Assembly: GCA_026388865.1 (NCBI GenBank)
Contig: JAPLIX010000239.1
Span: 1-7,634 of the forward strand
DNA length: 7,634 nucleotides
Source of the DNA: Pseudomonadota bacterium
GTDB lineage: Bacteria; Desulfobacterota; WTBG01; CAIYCZ01
Reading direction: 5' to 3'
The notes beneath the pieces were generated by a model. It was given only the letters and a program-made list of their open reading frames with translations. It was not told where the DNA came from and ran no database searches. Position numbers and translations under genes: made by a program. This document shows, piece after piece, positions 1 to 4,386 of this stretch. How positions within the stretch are numbered: position 1 is the stretch's first letter; the number at the start of each line of letters is the position of its first letter.

Positions 1-53
1 CAGGTTACATGATAATACGCACCGGGATATTGGATTCGTAATGCTCGTGTCAT
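1..53 (-). CDS. REP-associated (Y1/IS200-like) transposase, N-terminal fragment cut by window edge
   Basis: Only the first 17 complete codons are inside the window; they read MTRALRIQYPGAYYHVT. This matches the usual opening of Y1-type REP-associated tyrosine transposases (a basic start, then R-x-x-YPGA-x-YHV), in which the later HUH and Tyr residues cut single-stranded DNA; those lie outside the window. The ATG at 53-51 overlaps the TGA of the upstream hepT frame (ATGA), so the two could be translationally coupled. The family call rests on the N-terminal signature alone. That signature is distinctive, but activity and completeness cannot be judged. Confidence 0.7.
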   Translation of the reverse strand, partial: MTRALRIQYPGAYYHVT

Positions 54-110
54 GAATCCCTTCTATAATTCTTGGCTCCTATTGTCAAGTTAAAGATTTG
101 ACCCACAAGC
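1..110 (-). mobile_element. probable left boundary of a REP-associated transposase element inserted in hepT
   Basis: Upstream of the transposase start, positions 81-104 (read on the minus strand) contain GGGTCAAATCTTTAACTTG followed by ACAAT. From memory, this kind of GGGTCA-rich flank often sits before Y1/REP transposase genes. It includes a short inverted repeat (GTCAA/TTGAC) that could form part of a terminal hairpin. The hepT frame stops resembling its family at about 110-125, which fits a boundary there. The exact edge is inferred, not seen: no target duplication is expected for this transposase class. Confidence 0.45.
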
Positions 111-379
111 CCCCTTCTCTCAGCATCAACACCCAGATAATCATGAACCAGCAGGTTGCGAAAACCTGTAATTTTGCGCCAGTTGATTTCAGGGTACTTT
201 GCTTTCAGCGAGTCTGAAAGGCGTTGCGTTGATTCAGCCATGGTCTGAAGATTTCTCAGTATGGCATCCTGCAGGAGGAAAGAAGACAGGAAGGTTTGTT
301 TTGACCGGTCGGGAAGGTATTGTTCAATACGCCCGATGCATTCGCTGATATGGATTAAATAGAGTCTATCTTCTTTCAT
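50..379 (-). CDS. hepT: HepT-like HEPN ribonuclease toxin with foreign C-terminus
   Basis: The 109-aa protein is of the HepT/DUF86 type, the HEPN-fold RNase toxin of HepT/MntA toxin-antitoxin pairs. The catalytic RX4HXY motif is intact: R74, H79 and Y81, within FRNLLVHDYLGVD. The N-terminal helices (1-70) are family-like. After GVD (83-85), HepT proteins normally continue with about 20-25 residues of acidic helix. Here the frame instead runs AERRGLVGQIFNLTIG and ends in basic NYRRDS, encoded by DNA that looks like the flank of the adjoining transposase gene. Its ATG overlaps the mntA stop (ATGA), so the two are co-translated. The Tyr of RX4HXY is the known target of MntA AMPylation in characterised pairs. 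The native final helix appears lost, so toxicity or MntA binding may be altered. Confidence 0.82.
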   Translation of the reverse strand: MKEDRLYLIHISECIGRIEQYLPDRSKQTFLSSFLLQDAILRNLQTMAESTQRLSDSLKAKYPEINWRKITGFRNLLVHDYLGVDAERRGLVGQIFNLTIGAKNYRRDS

Positions 380-666
380 AGCTGACGAGCTTCATTGATC
401 ACCTGGTCCCGGATATACCAGTGCAGCCCCTTCTCCGTCACAATATCCACCTCACATCCAAGCAGTGATTGAAGCTCATCCTGGAGTCCTCCCAGGTCAA
501 AAAGACTGCGATCCGGTTCCAGCTCAACTAATAAATCAATATCACTTTCCGGCCCTTCTTCACTGCGGACTGCAGAGCCAAAAATGCGGACATTAAAAGC
601 GCCGTATTTTGCGGCAAGGCGAAAAATATCTTCGCGTTTTTGTTCTAAGATGGCCTTAATATTCAT
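376..666 (-). CDS. mntA: MntA-like minimal nucleotidyltransferase antitoxin
   Basis: This 96-aa protein has the nucleotidyltransferase signature GSX10DXD: G30-S31, then D42 and D44 in SDIDLLVELE, with a third acidic residue D74 in CEVDIVTEKG. This is the minimal nucleotidyltransferase fold that, in characterised HepT/MntA pairs, neutralises the toxin by adding AMP units to the HepT Tyr. The start chosen is MNIKAILEQK, because all family-like sequence begins there. The frame stays open upstream to 864, but that extension is low-complexity and includes the intergenic repeats. No good Shine-Dalgarno is visible before the chosen ATG. The gene is first in the pair and overlaps hepT by 4 nt. All three metal-binding Asp are kept, so it should be catalytically competent. 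Confidence 0.85.
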   Translation of the reverse strand: MNIKAILEQKREDIFRLAAKYGAFNVRIFGSAVRSEEGPESDIDLLVELEPDRSLFDLGGLQDELQSLLGCEVDIVTEKGLHWYIRDQVINEARQL

Positions 667-736
667 ACATGGTACTTTTTGATTTATCAGGAACAGAGGC
701 CAGCCCGGCCCAGGGGAGGATGTATTATTATTTACA

Positions 737-765
737 GTACTAAAATAGGTACTTATAAAAGTCAA
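737..765 (-). promoter_or_regulatory. weak candidate promoter for mntA-hepT with GTACT repeats
   Basis: On the minus strand, TTGACT (765-760) is followed after 17 nt by TAGTAC (742-737), a poor -10. Three copies of RGTACT occur nearby on the plus strand (671-676, 737-742, 749-754), two flanking the putative -10 and one just before the mntA start. These could be operator half-sites, but that is speculative. Confidence 0.25.
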
Positions 766-790
766 TGGAAATGATAATTGGGGAATATTC

Positions 791-815
791 GATTGCGGAT
801 TGCAGAGTGCGGAAT
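791..815. repeat. degenerate GATTGCG heptamer repeat
   Basis: Three and a half imperfect heptamers in a row (GATTGCG, GATTGCA, GAGTGCG, GAAT) lie directly before the palindrome at 826-881. This GATTGCG-type string is a familiar dispersed intergenic repeat in several bacterial lineages (recollection, not a search). It has no coding role. Confidence 0.5.
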
Positions 816-825
816 GTTTCATTAA

Positions 826-881
826 CCGCAGAGCACGCCGGGAACGCAGAGATAAAATTATCAATTCTCAGCGAACTCTGC
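826..881. repeat. dispersed intergenic palindrome of the CCGCAGAG...CTCTGC type
   Basis: The left arm carries GCAGAG (828-833) and CGCAGAGA (845-852). The right arm carries TCTCAGCG (866-873) and CTCTGC (876-881). They face each other across an AT-rich loop. The pattern, an ACCGCAGAG start with repeated GCAGAG words, matches a widespread intergenic element often seen in deltaproteobacteria and other groups. The expected closing CTCTGCGGTGAA is interrupted: about 60 bp of GC-rich sequence intervenes before a TCTCGGCGGTGAA string at 943-955, as if the element were partly degraded or rearranged. Between mntA and the cytochrome (667-962) I see no gene. Confidence 0.55.
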
Positions 882-962
882 CATTCGGCCCCGAGCCTTA
901 CGGCAACGAGCTCAAGGCCGAGTTGCTCATGGCCGAGGGGTGCTCTCGGCGGTGAAGAGCGC

Positions 963-1358
963 TTACTTTGTCCACTTTATCTTCTTCGTATCGTGGCACT
1001 CGTTGCAGTGGATGGGGGCCTTTTTTGAGGTCTCCTGGTCCCGCTCTTTCTGATGACAGTCGCGGCATAAGCTCATCTTGACGTCAAAAAAGCATATCGG
1101 GTCGCCTTCCACCGTATCTTTCTTCTTTTTGTGGCAGCTCCGGCAGGCATGGGTTTTTTCGCTGCCCTTATGGTGGCAGATAACACAGTTCTGTTTCAGC
1201 TCGTGCTGGTGCTTGCGGTGTTGAAAAAGAACAGGCCCGAGGTCAGCTTCAAAAGTTATGACCTCCGGGCCTGTTCTTATTTTAGCGGGTCTGCAAAAAA
1301 AACTGCAGCTGCAAAACAGGCAAATAATTAGTGCGCCGGTCAGCAGCTTTGTAATCAT
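963..1358 (-). CDS. small exported tetraheme c-type cytochrome (class III / c7-like)
   Basis: The 131-aa protein has four CXXCH heme-attachment motifs: CVICH (58-62), CRSCH (72-76), CRDCH (98-102) and CNECH (118-122). The segment VLFQHRKHQHE (43-53) supplies extra His for axial ligation, and H63, H70 and H117 are further candidates. This layout (F-x-H-x-x-H before the first heme, CHH at the first site) resembles class III multiheme cytochromes, which carry low-potential electrons in the periplasm. An N-terminal hydrophobic segment (3-20) with several Cys serves as export signal. A lipoprotein anchor at C16 or C18 is possible, but the lipobox is not canonical. The gene lies 42 bp downstream of the lipoprotein gene on the same strand and is probably cotranscribed. 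No clear Shine-Dalgarno is visible. Its electron partner is unknown. Confidence 0.85.
   Translation of the reverse strand: MITKLLTGALIICLFCSCSFFCRPAKIRTGPEVITFEADLGPVLFQHRKHQHELKQNCVICHHKGSEKTHACRSCHKKKKDTVEGDPICFFDVKMSLCRDCHQKERDQETSKKAPIHCNECHDTKKIKWTK
1227..1278. repeat. long inverted repeat inside the cytochrome coding sequence
   Basis: Left arm AAGAACAGGCCCGAGGTCA (1227-1245) and right arm TGACCTCCGGGCCTGTTCTT (1259-1278) pair over 19 bp with a single extra base, around a 13-nt loop. The repeat covers codons for RTGPEVI and ADLGPVLF of the cytochrome. In mRNA it would form a very stable hairpin about 80-130 nt from the start codon. No U-run follows on either strand, so it is not an ordinary terminator. 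Confidence 0.85.
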
Positions 1359-1400
1359 ATATTCAGATCATTGAAAAAATAATTTTCCCAGGCTGATATA

Positions 1401-2216
1401 TTATGGCCAGTACAGCACTTCCGCAGATGCTTTATTATAGCCTTTGGACACTTGCGGGGGCGGGCTGTATTGCGGCTTTTTGTAAAAATAAATGGGGTCT
1501 TCTTTTTTCAGCTTGAGACTGCTCAGGCCCTTTACCCGTGCGCCAAAAAGGCGGTAGGCCTCTATTTTCAGTGATGTAACGGCCTGCTCTTCACTCATGC
1601 CCGCGGGGGTTGCATCACGTACCGTTACTTTGCCAAGCACCTTAAAATTGCGGTTAAAGAGTTCATCAGAGGAAACAATAATAATTTTTTCAAGCGAGGG
1701 GATTGCGTCTCTGCCTTCTAACGATACCTGTTCACCTGCAGGAGCGGCTTCACCCGCTGCTGACATGGTCACAACCTCTGCAGATGCTTCACGATAGATG
1801 TTTGGTCCTGAAGAGAACAGCCCGGCCTTCTCCATATACTCAATTTTAGCGAGCCCCTGGGCAAGGGCGCCGTAGCGCTTGAAGGCCATTATTTTCAGCT
1901 CCCGCTGTGCCTGTTCACTGGTGAACCCCTTCTTGTCCGGGCTTGCAACCGTAATGCGGCCAAGGGATGCATACCTGCGCTGGCTGAGATCCTGCGCCGT
2001 TAAAATCTGGATGCCTGCCGGAGAGGTGCTCTCACCCTTAGATGGTTCCGGGGCTGTTGTGTCAGTCTGAACAGAGGCTGCTGGTGCTTCGCCGCCGGCT
2101 TTCTGCCCGGTATGGATAATTACGGGCGAGCGCAACTCGATGAATGAGCATCCCGCAATACATAATAATGCAATTACTACCGCCGCGCATCCGGCCTTGT
2201 TCATTTTTTTCTTCAT
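1401..2216 (-). CDS. lipoprotein with two tandem copies of one domain
   Basis: The 271-aa protein starts with a lipoprotein signal: basic MKKKMNK, a hydrophobic stretch, and lipobox IAGC with C23 as the lipidated residue. A Pro/Ala/Thr/Ser-rich linker follows (about 35-68). Two copies of one domain come next: about 70-149 and 178-268. Each has a Leu-Gly-[RK]-[IV]-T-V strand (SLGRITV at 84-90; VLGKVTV at 193-199), an SEQA or SEEQA helix start, L-K-I-x-A (107-111; 216-220), a YGA or FGA turn (115-117; 224-226), and a closing ASAEV strand. The strand-helix-A-x-x-[YF]GA layout recalls the YbjQ/RcsF-like fold, but no family is firmly recognised. It is first of a likely two-gene unit with the tetraheme cytochrome, suggesting a periplasm-facing partner role (inference). 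Confidence 0.75.
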   Translation of the reverse strand: MKKKMNKAGCAAVVIALLCIAGCSFIELRSPVIIHTGQKAGGEAPAASVQTDTTAPEPSKGESTSPAGIQILTAQDLSQRRYASLGRITVASPDKKGFTSEQAQRELKIMAFKRYGALAQGLAKIEYMEKAGLFSSGPNIYREASAEVVTMSAAGEAAPAGEQVSLEGRDAIPSLEKIIIVSSDELFNRNFKVLGKVTVRDATPAGMSEEQAVTSLKIEAYRLFGARVKGLSSLKLKKEDPIYFYKKPQYSPPPQVSKGYNKASAEVLYWP

Positions 2217-2221
2217 GCAAG

Positions 2222-2228
2222 ACCCCCT
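2222..2228 (-). promoter_or_regulatory. ribosome binding site of the lipoprotein gene
   Basis: Read on the minus strand this is AGGGGGT, ending 5-6 nt before the ATG at 2216-2214. It supports the MKKKMNK start over the internal ATG four codons later. Confidence 0.75.
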
Positions 2229-2467
2229 GTAAGACGTTTTTTCCTGGACACTGCTAACAACACTGGACGTATTATGTCTACACTTAACTCAAAAATAATT
2301 CAGAGTCAATTAAATATCATTTGTTAATCAATCAATGGCTTGCGATAAATAAAATAAATTAGTGGTAAATATCGTATAAATAATATTTCATTTTAGCCTT
2401 GAAAAATTCTTAAATAATGCTCCATAAACAACGAATGACTACTGTATATTTTTGCGCAATAAAATGC
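2229..2467. other. AT-rich divergent intergenic region
   Basis: Very AT-rich DNA separates the leftward lipoprotein/cytochrome unit from the rightward unit. No ORF with a ribosome binding site, no RNA gene and no long repeat is visible. The leftward promoter should lie here. A TTGACT is present on the minus strand (about 2311-2306), but I cannot pair it with a convincing -10. Short ACACTG direct repeats occur near 2250 and 2262. Confidence 0.5.
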
Positions 2468-2497
2468 TTGACATTAAAAAATAATGATGGTTAATTT
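2468..2497 (+). promoter_or_regulatory. sigma70-like promoter of the leader transcript
   Basis: A perfect -35 TTGACA (2468-2473) is followed after 17-18 nt by TTAATT or TAATTT (2491-2497), in a strongly AT-rich background. It faces the hairpin, the small ORF and the terminator that follow. The -35 is convincing and the -10 is only fair. Confidence 0.5.
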
Positions 2498-2506
2498 AAA
2501 ATCGTA

Positions 2507-2521
2507 CTCTGGCAACCAGAG
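2507..2521 (+). promoter_or_regulatory. hairpin overlapping the small-ORF Shine-Dalgarno
   Basis: CTCTGG (2507-2512) and CCAGAG (2516-2521) are perfect complements around a 3-nt loop. The 3' arm contains the AGAGG Shine-Dalgarno (2518-2522) of the ORF starting at 2529. If formed, the stem would hide the ribosome binding site, suggesting control of translation by structure. The pairing is seen; the regulatory role is inference. Confidence 0.45.
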
Positions 2522-2528
2522 GTTGGTG

Positions 2529-2609
2529 ATGGCTATGAGAAATATTAATGGCTATTACTCCGGAGAAAAAGTTAATTTTGTGAATATGGTGCCGCTACTA
2601 TATTATTAG
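2529..2609 (+). CDS. possible 26-aa small protein or leader peptide
   Basis: Starting at ATG 2529, the frame encodes 26 residues, beginning MAMRNINGYYSGEK and ending MVPLLYY, with TAG at 2607-2609. AGAGG lies 6 nt upstream of the ATG, which is good spacing; a second in-frame ATG follows two codons later. The peptide has five Tyr, two double-Tyr pairs and a hydrophobic tail, but no export signal or known motif. It sits between a promoter and a strong terminator, and its stop codon lies inside the terminator stem. Ribosomes reaching the end would therefore disrupt the terminator, as in classic attenuation. It may be a small protein, a leader peptide, or merely an open stretch in a non-coding RNA. 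Confidence 0.35.
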   Translation: MAMRNINGYYSGEKVNFVNMVPLLYY

Positions 2610-2652
2610 CTACAGCAGCTAACTATATATATAGCGGCATTTTGTTTTTTTT
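2590..2652 (+). terminator. strong rho-independent terminator (possible attenuator)
   Basis: The outer stem TGCCGCTA (2590-2597)/TAGCGGCA (2632-2639) is perfect. An inner stem TTAGCT (2606-2611)/AGCTAA (2617-2622) closes a 5-nt loop, and the AT-rich middle is mostly pairable. A T-tract of 13 positions with one G (2640-2652) follows directly. It should end the transcript from the promoter at 2468, giving an RNA of roughly 150 nt. The next genes are on the same strand, so partial read-through would make it an attenuator for them. Confidence 0.85.
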
Positions 2653-2865
2653 CATGGGACAGCATCTTTCAATAACTCCAACAAGGATTCAAAAAATGCT
2701 TTTATTGCCAAAAAGGTTAAATTCGGGGCGGTGGCAAGCATCTGCATTATTGAAAAGGGAACATACAAGTATAAAGTTACGCGGCCTTCCCAAATGAAAG
2801 CCGCGGGGCAGAAGGGAGCAATCGAATCAGGCAAGGAATTCGAGGGAACAATAGTTGTAGAGTAA
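2653..2865 (+). pseudogene. start-less remnant of a beta-rich, possibly cupredoxin-like protein
   Basis: A frame open from the T-tract to TAA at 2863-2865 reads like real protein for about 65 codons, including NAFIAKKVKFGAV, ICIIEKGTYKYKVTRPSQMK and ending GKEFEGTIVVE. The G-T-Y-K-Y then E-F-E-G-T-I-V-V-E pattern resembles the final strands of cupredoxin-like secreted proteins (GTY-x-Y...G-x-I-V-V-E), but the usual Cys-His-Met copper ligands are not evident. There is no ATG with a ribosome binding site; a GTG at 2731 would give only 45 aa. The likeliest reading is the 3' remnant of a gene whose 5' part was replaced by the leader/terminator segment. Family assignment is tentative. Confidence 0.45.
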
Positions 2866-2915
2866 GAAACAGGGGATAAAAAACTTTTAACAAACAAAAC
2901 AAAAAGGAGGACACT

Positions 2916-3335
2916 ATGCTGAAGAAACAAAAACTGCTTGCAATGCTTTTTTGTTGCGCCCTGGTCTTCGGCGCGTTCACGGCAACTGCCGGTGCCCAGG
3001 AATTAGCCGGCACGACCTACCGGCTCTTCATGTATACCTTTGACGGCTTTGGCATCAACTCTGATTTGGTCTTTGATGGAAGCAATTTAATATTGACCGC
3101 TATTGGCAGCGGCGTTGGTTCATATTATGCCGCCGCGCCGGTTTTTGTGGGCACGTACCGCGCTCTCGGGGCTACGATCGGCACGGTCACCGGTGATATC
3201 TCCATGTATCTTGCAGGCGCGACCCTGGGTACCGGCGGCACCAGCATGCTTGGATTAGGGTTTGCAACGGTTAAAGGTGTGACTGACCCCATACCGTTCT
3301 GGTTCTCTGGGACATTAATAGCTACTGCTCAATAA
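2916..3335 (+). CDS. small secreted protein of unknown function
   Basis: The 139-aa protein begins with a Sec signal peptide: MLKKQK, a hydrophobic core to about residue 20, and an AGA cleavage motif at 25-27. The mature part (about 112 aa) is rich in Gly, Thr, Ala and aromatic residues, with alternating beta-like segments (TYRLFMYTF, NLILTAIGSGVG, APVFVGTYRALG, PFWFSGTLIATA) and no Cys. It looks like a small all-beta domain, perhaps barrel-like or lipocalin-like, but I recognise no family. An excellent AGGAGG (2905-2910) lies 5 nt before the ATG. It is first of three consecutive exported products, 67 bp before the outer-membrane protein gene. No promoter is clear immediately upstream; transcription may come from the leader promoter at 2468 or from within the remnant gene. 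Confidence 0.75.
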   Translation: MLKKQKLLAMLFCCALVFGAFTATAGAQELAGTTYRLFMYTFDGFGINSDLVFDGSNLILTAIGSGVGSYYAAAPVFVGTYRALGATIGTVTGDISMYLAGATLGTGGTSMLGLGFATVKGVTDPIPFWFSGTLIATAQ

Positions 3336-3390
3336 CTTGAACGAGCAACACAGGACATAATACGCTATAAAGCAAATTAACCAAAATAGA

Positions 3391-3396
3391 AAGGAG
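3391..3396 (+). promoter_or_regulatory. ribosome binding site that decides between two adjacent ATGs
   Basis: AAGGAG is 3 nt from the ATG at 3400 and 6 nt from the ATG at 3403. The second spacing is closer to normal, so initiation at 3403 is preferred. The two choices differ by a single Met. Confidence 0.6.
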
Positions 3397-3402
3397 TACA
3401 TG

Positions 3403-4254
3403 ATGGGTAAAAAAATTCTTCTAACATTAATGCTTGGTCTCATGGTGTTTTCGTTCAGCACCGCAGTGCTTGCCCAGGAGGACAAGGAGGAAAGGCCCAC
3501 CTGTAACCTCTCCTGGTCATTATATTCAAAGTATGTGTGGAGAGGGTATGAACTGAGTAAAGACAGCCTGGTGATGTTCCCCACCATTACCGTTTCCTAC
3601 AAGGGATTCAGCATGAATATGTGGGGCGATTTTGATACCTCATATAAGGGGAACCCTGGTGAGCAGTCCACAAATAAATGGTGGGAAACAGACTGGATAC
3701 TCACCTACAGCAACAGCTGGAAAAAACTGAACTACACCTTCGGCTGGATCTATTATGACATCGATCCTGCAACGTATCAGAGAGCCAGCCAGGAACTTTT
3801 TACTACCGTGGGATTAGATGTACTGCTGAAGCCATCCCTCAGCATATACCGGGAAATAGCACTGGGCGGAGAGCGCTGGTATATTAATTTAGGGGTGACG
3901 CATACGTTTCCCATTGTCAAAAGAGAAATCCTCGGGTATTGCGGAGAGCAGACCCTGGATGTGGGCGGACGGATCAGCTATCTGACGGTTAAACATGGGG
4001 CATCGAAACCGGGCGGCCTTGACTGGAACGGGATGCATGACGGCAATGTCTGGGCAGCCTACAACATTCCTTTAAACAGCTTTATGACCATCTCTCCATC
4101 CATTAACTATTCATTTCCTCTCGGCAATAAGGCACAAAAAGAGATCGGGCATGCGAGCTTTGATGCGGTTGAGGATTTTGCTAAAGGCAAAGCACACAGC
4201 GGCGGTAATTCGCAATTTGTGTATGGCGGCGTGACACTTAAAGTAGCGTTCTAA
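3403..4254 (+). CDS. outer-membrane beta-barrel protein (porin-like)
   Basis: The 283-aa protein has a Sec signal (GKKILLTLMLGLMVFSFSTA, cleavage after VLA before QEDK). The mature chain consists of alternating aromatic/polar strands, for example SWSLYSKYVWRGYELS, PTITVSYKGFSMNMWGDF, LNYTFGWIYYDID, WYINLGVTHTFPI and QFVYGGVTLKVAF. It ends in Phe, the usual C-terminal signal for BAM-dependent insertion. The SKYVWRGYE opening resembles TorF-like and other putative porins annotated in proteobacteria and Desulfobacterota. It probably forms a barrel of about 12 strands; the substrate is unknown. It lies between the small secreted protein and the exported EutBC fusion, so a role in letting substrate reach the periplasmic enzyme is attractive, but that is inference from position only. 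Confidence 0.8.
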   Translation: MGKKILLTLMLGLMVFSFSTAVLAQEDKEERPTCNLSWSLYSKYVWRGYELSKDSLVMFPTITVSYKGFSMNMWGDFDTSYKGNPGEQSTNKWWETDWILTYSNSWKKLNYTFGWIYYDIDPATYQRASQELFTTVGLDVLLKPSLSIYREIALGGERWYINLGVTHTFPIVKREILGYCGEQTLDVGGRISYLTVKHGASKPGGLDWNGMHDGNVWAAYNIPLNSFMTISPSINYSFPLGNKAQKEIGHASFDAVEDFAKGKAHSGGNSQFVYGGVTLKVAF

Positions 4255-4277
4255 CTCTTTCTTGGCACAAGGGACAA

Positions 4278-4322
4278 AGGCGTTATTCCTGTGGAGGCGA
4301 GGCCAACATAAGAATAACGCCT
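4278..4322 (+). repeat. perfect 11-bp inverted repeat between porin and eutBC
   Basis: AGGCGTTATTC (4278-4288) and GAATAACGCCT (4312-4322) are perfect complements, with a second short pairing (TGTGG/CCAACA) inside the 23-nt loop. No T-run follows, so it is a poor terminator. More likely it is an RNA processing or stability hairpin that sets different levels for the two cistrons, or a protein-binding site. Confidence 0.7.
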
Positions 4323-4386
4323 ATCTATCTGTTGAAATGTGATCAATGAATTAACCAAAAACATTTTGTTTTGGAGGGCTAAGCGT

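Noticed and set aside
667..864. N-terminal extension of MntA
   Set aside because: The extra 66 residues are translated intergenic repeat and AT-rich DNA, while family similarity begins at MNIKAIL.
791..881. CRISPR-like repeats
   Set aside because: The units are short, contiguous and imperfect, with no spacers of regular length.
765..1028. Plus-strand ORF of 87 codons
   Set aside because: It runs through the dispersed palindrome and into the antisense of the cytochrome, with no ribosome binding site or protein-like composition.
2520..2570. GGTGATGG string resembling part of a fluoride riboswitch
   Set aside because: The pseudoknot partners and the distal CTGATGA-type segment are absent, and the string is explained by the ribosome binding site and start of the small ORF.
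2468..2915. Cobalamin riboswitch expected near a B12-dependent enzyme
   Set aside because: No GCCACTG-type B12 box or the conserved core was found here or just before eutBC.
2652..3013. Minus-strand ORFs of 78-92 codons
   Set aside because: They lie antisense to the signal peptide and the remnant gene, with hydrophobic composition caused by the complementary A-rich DNA.
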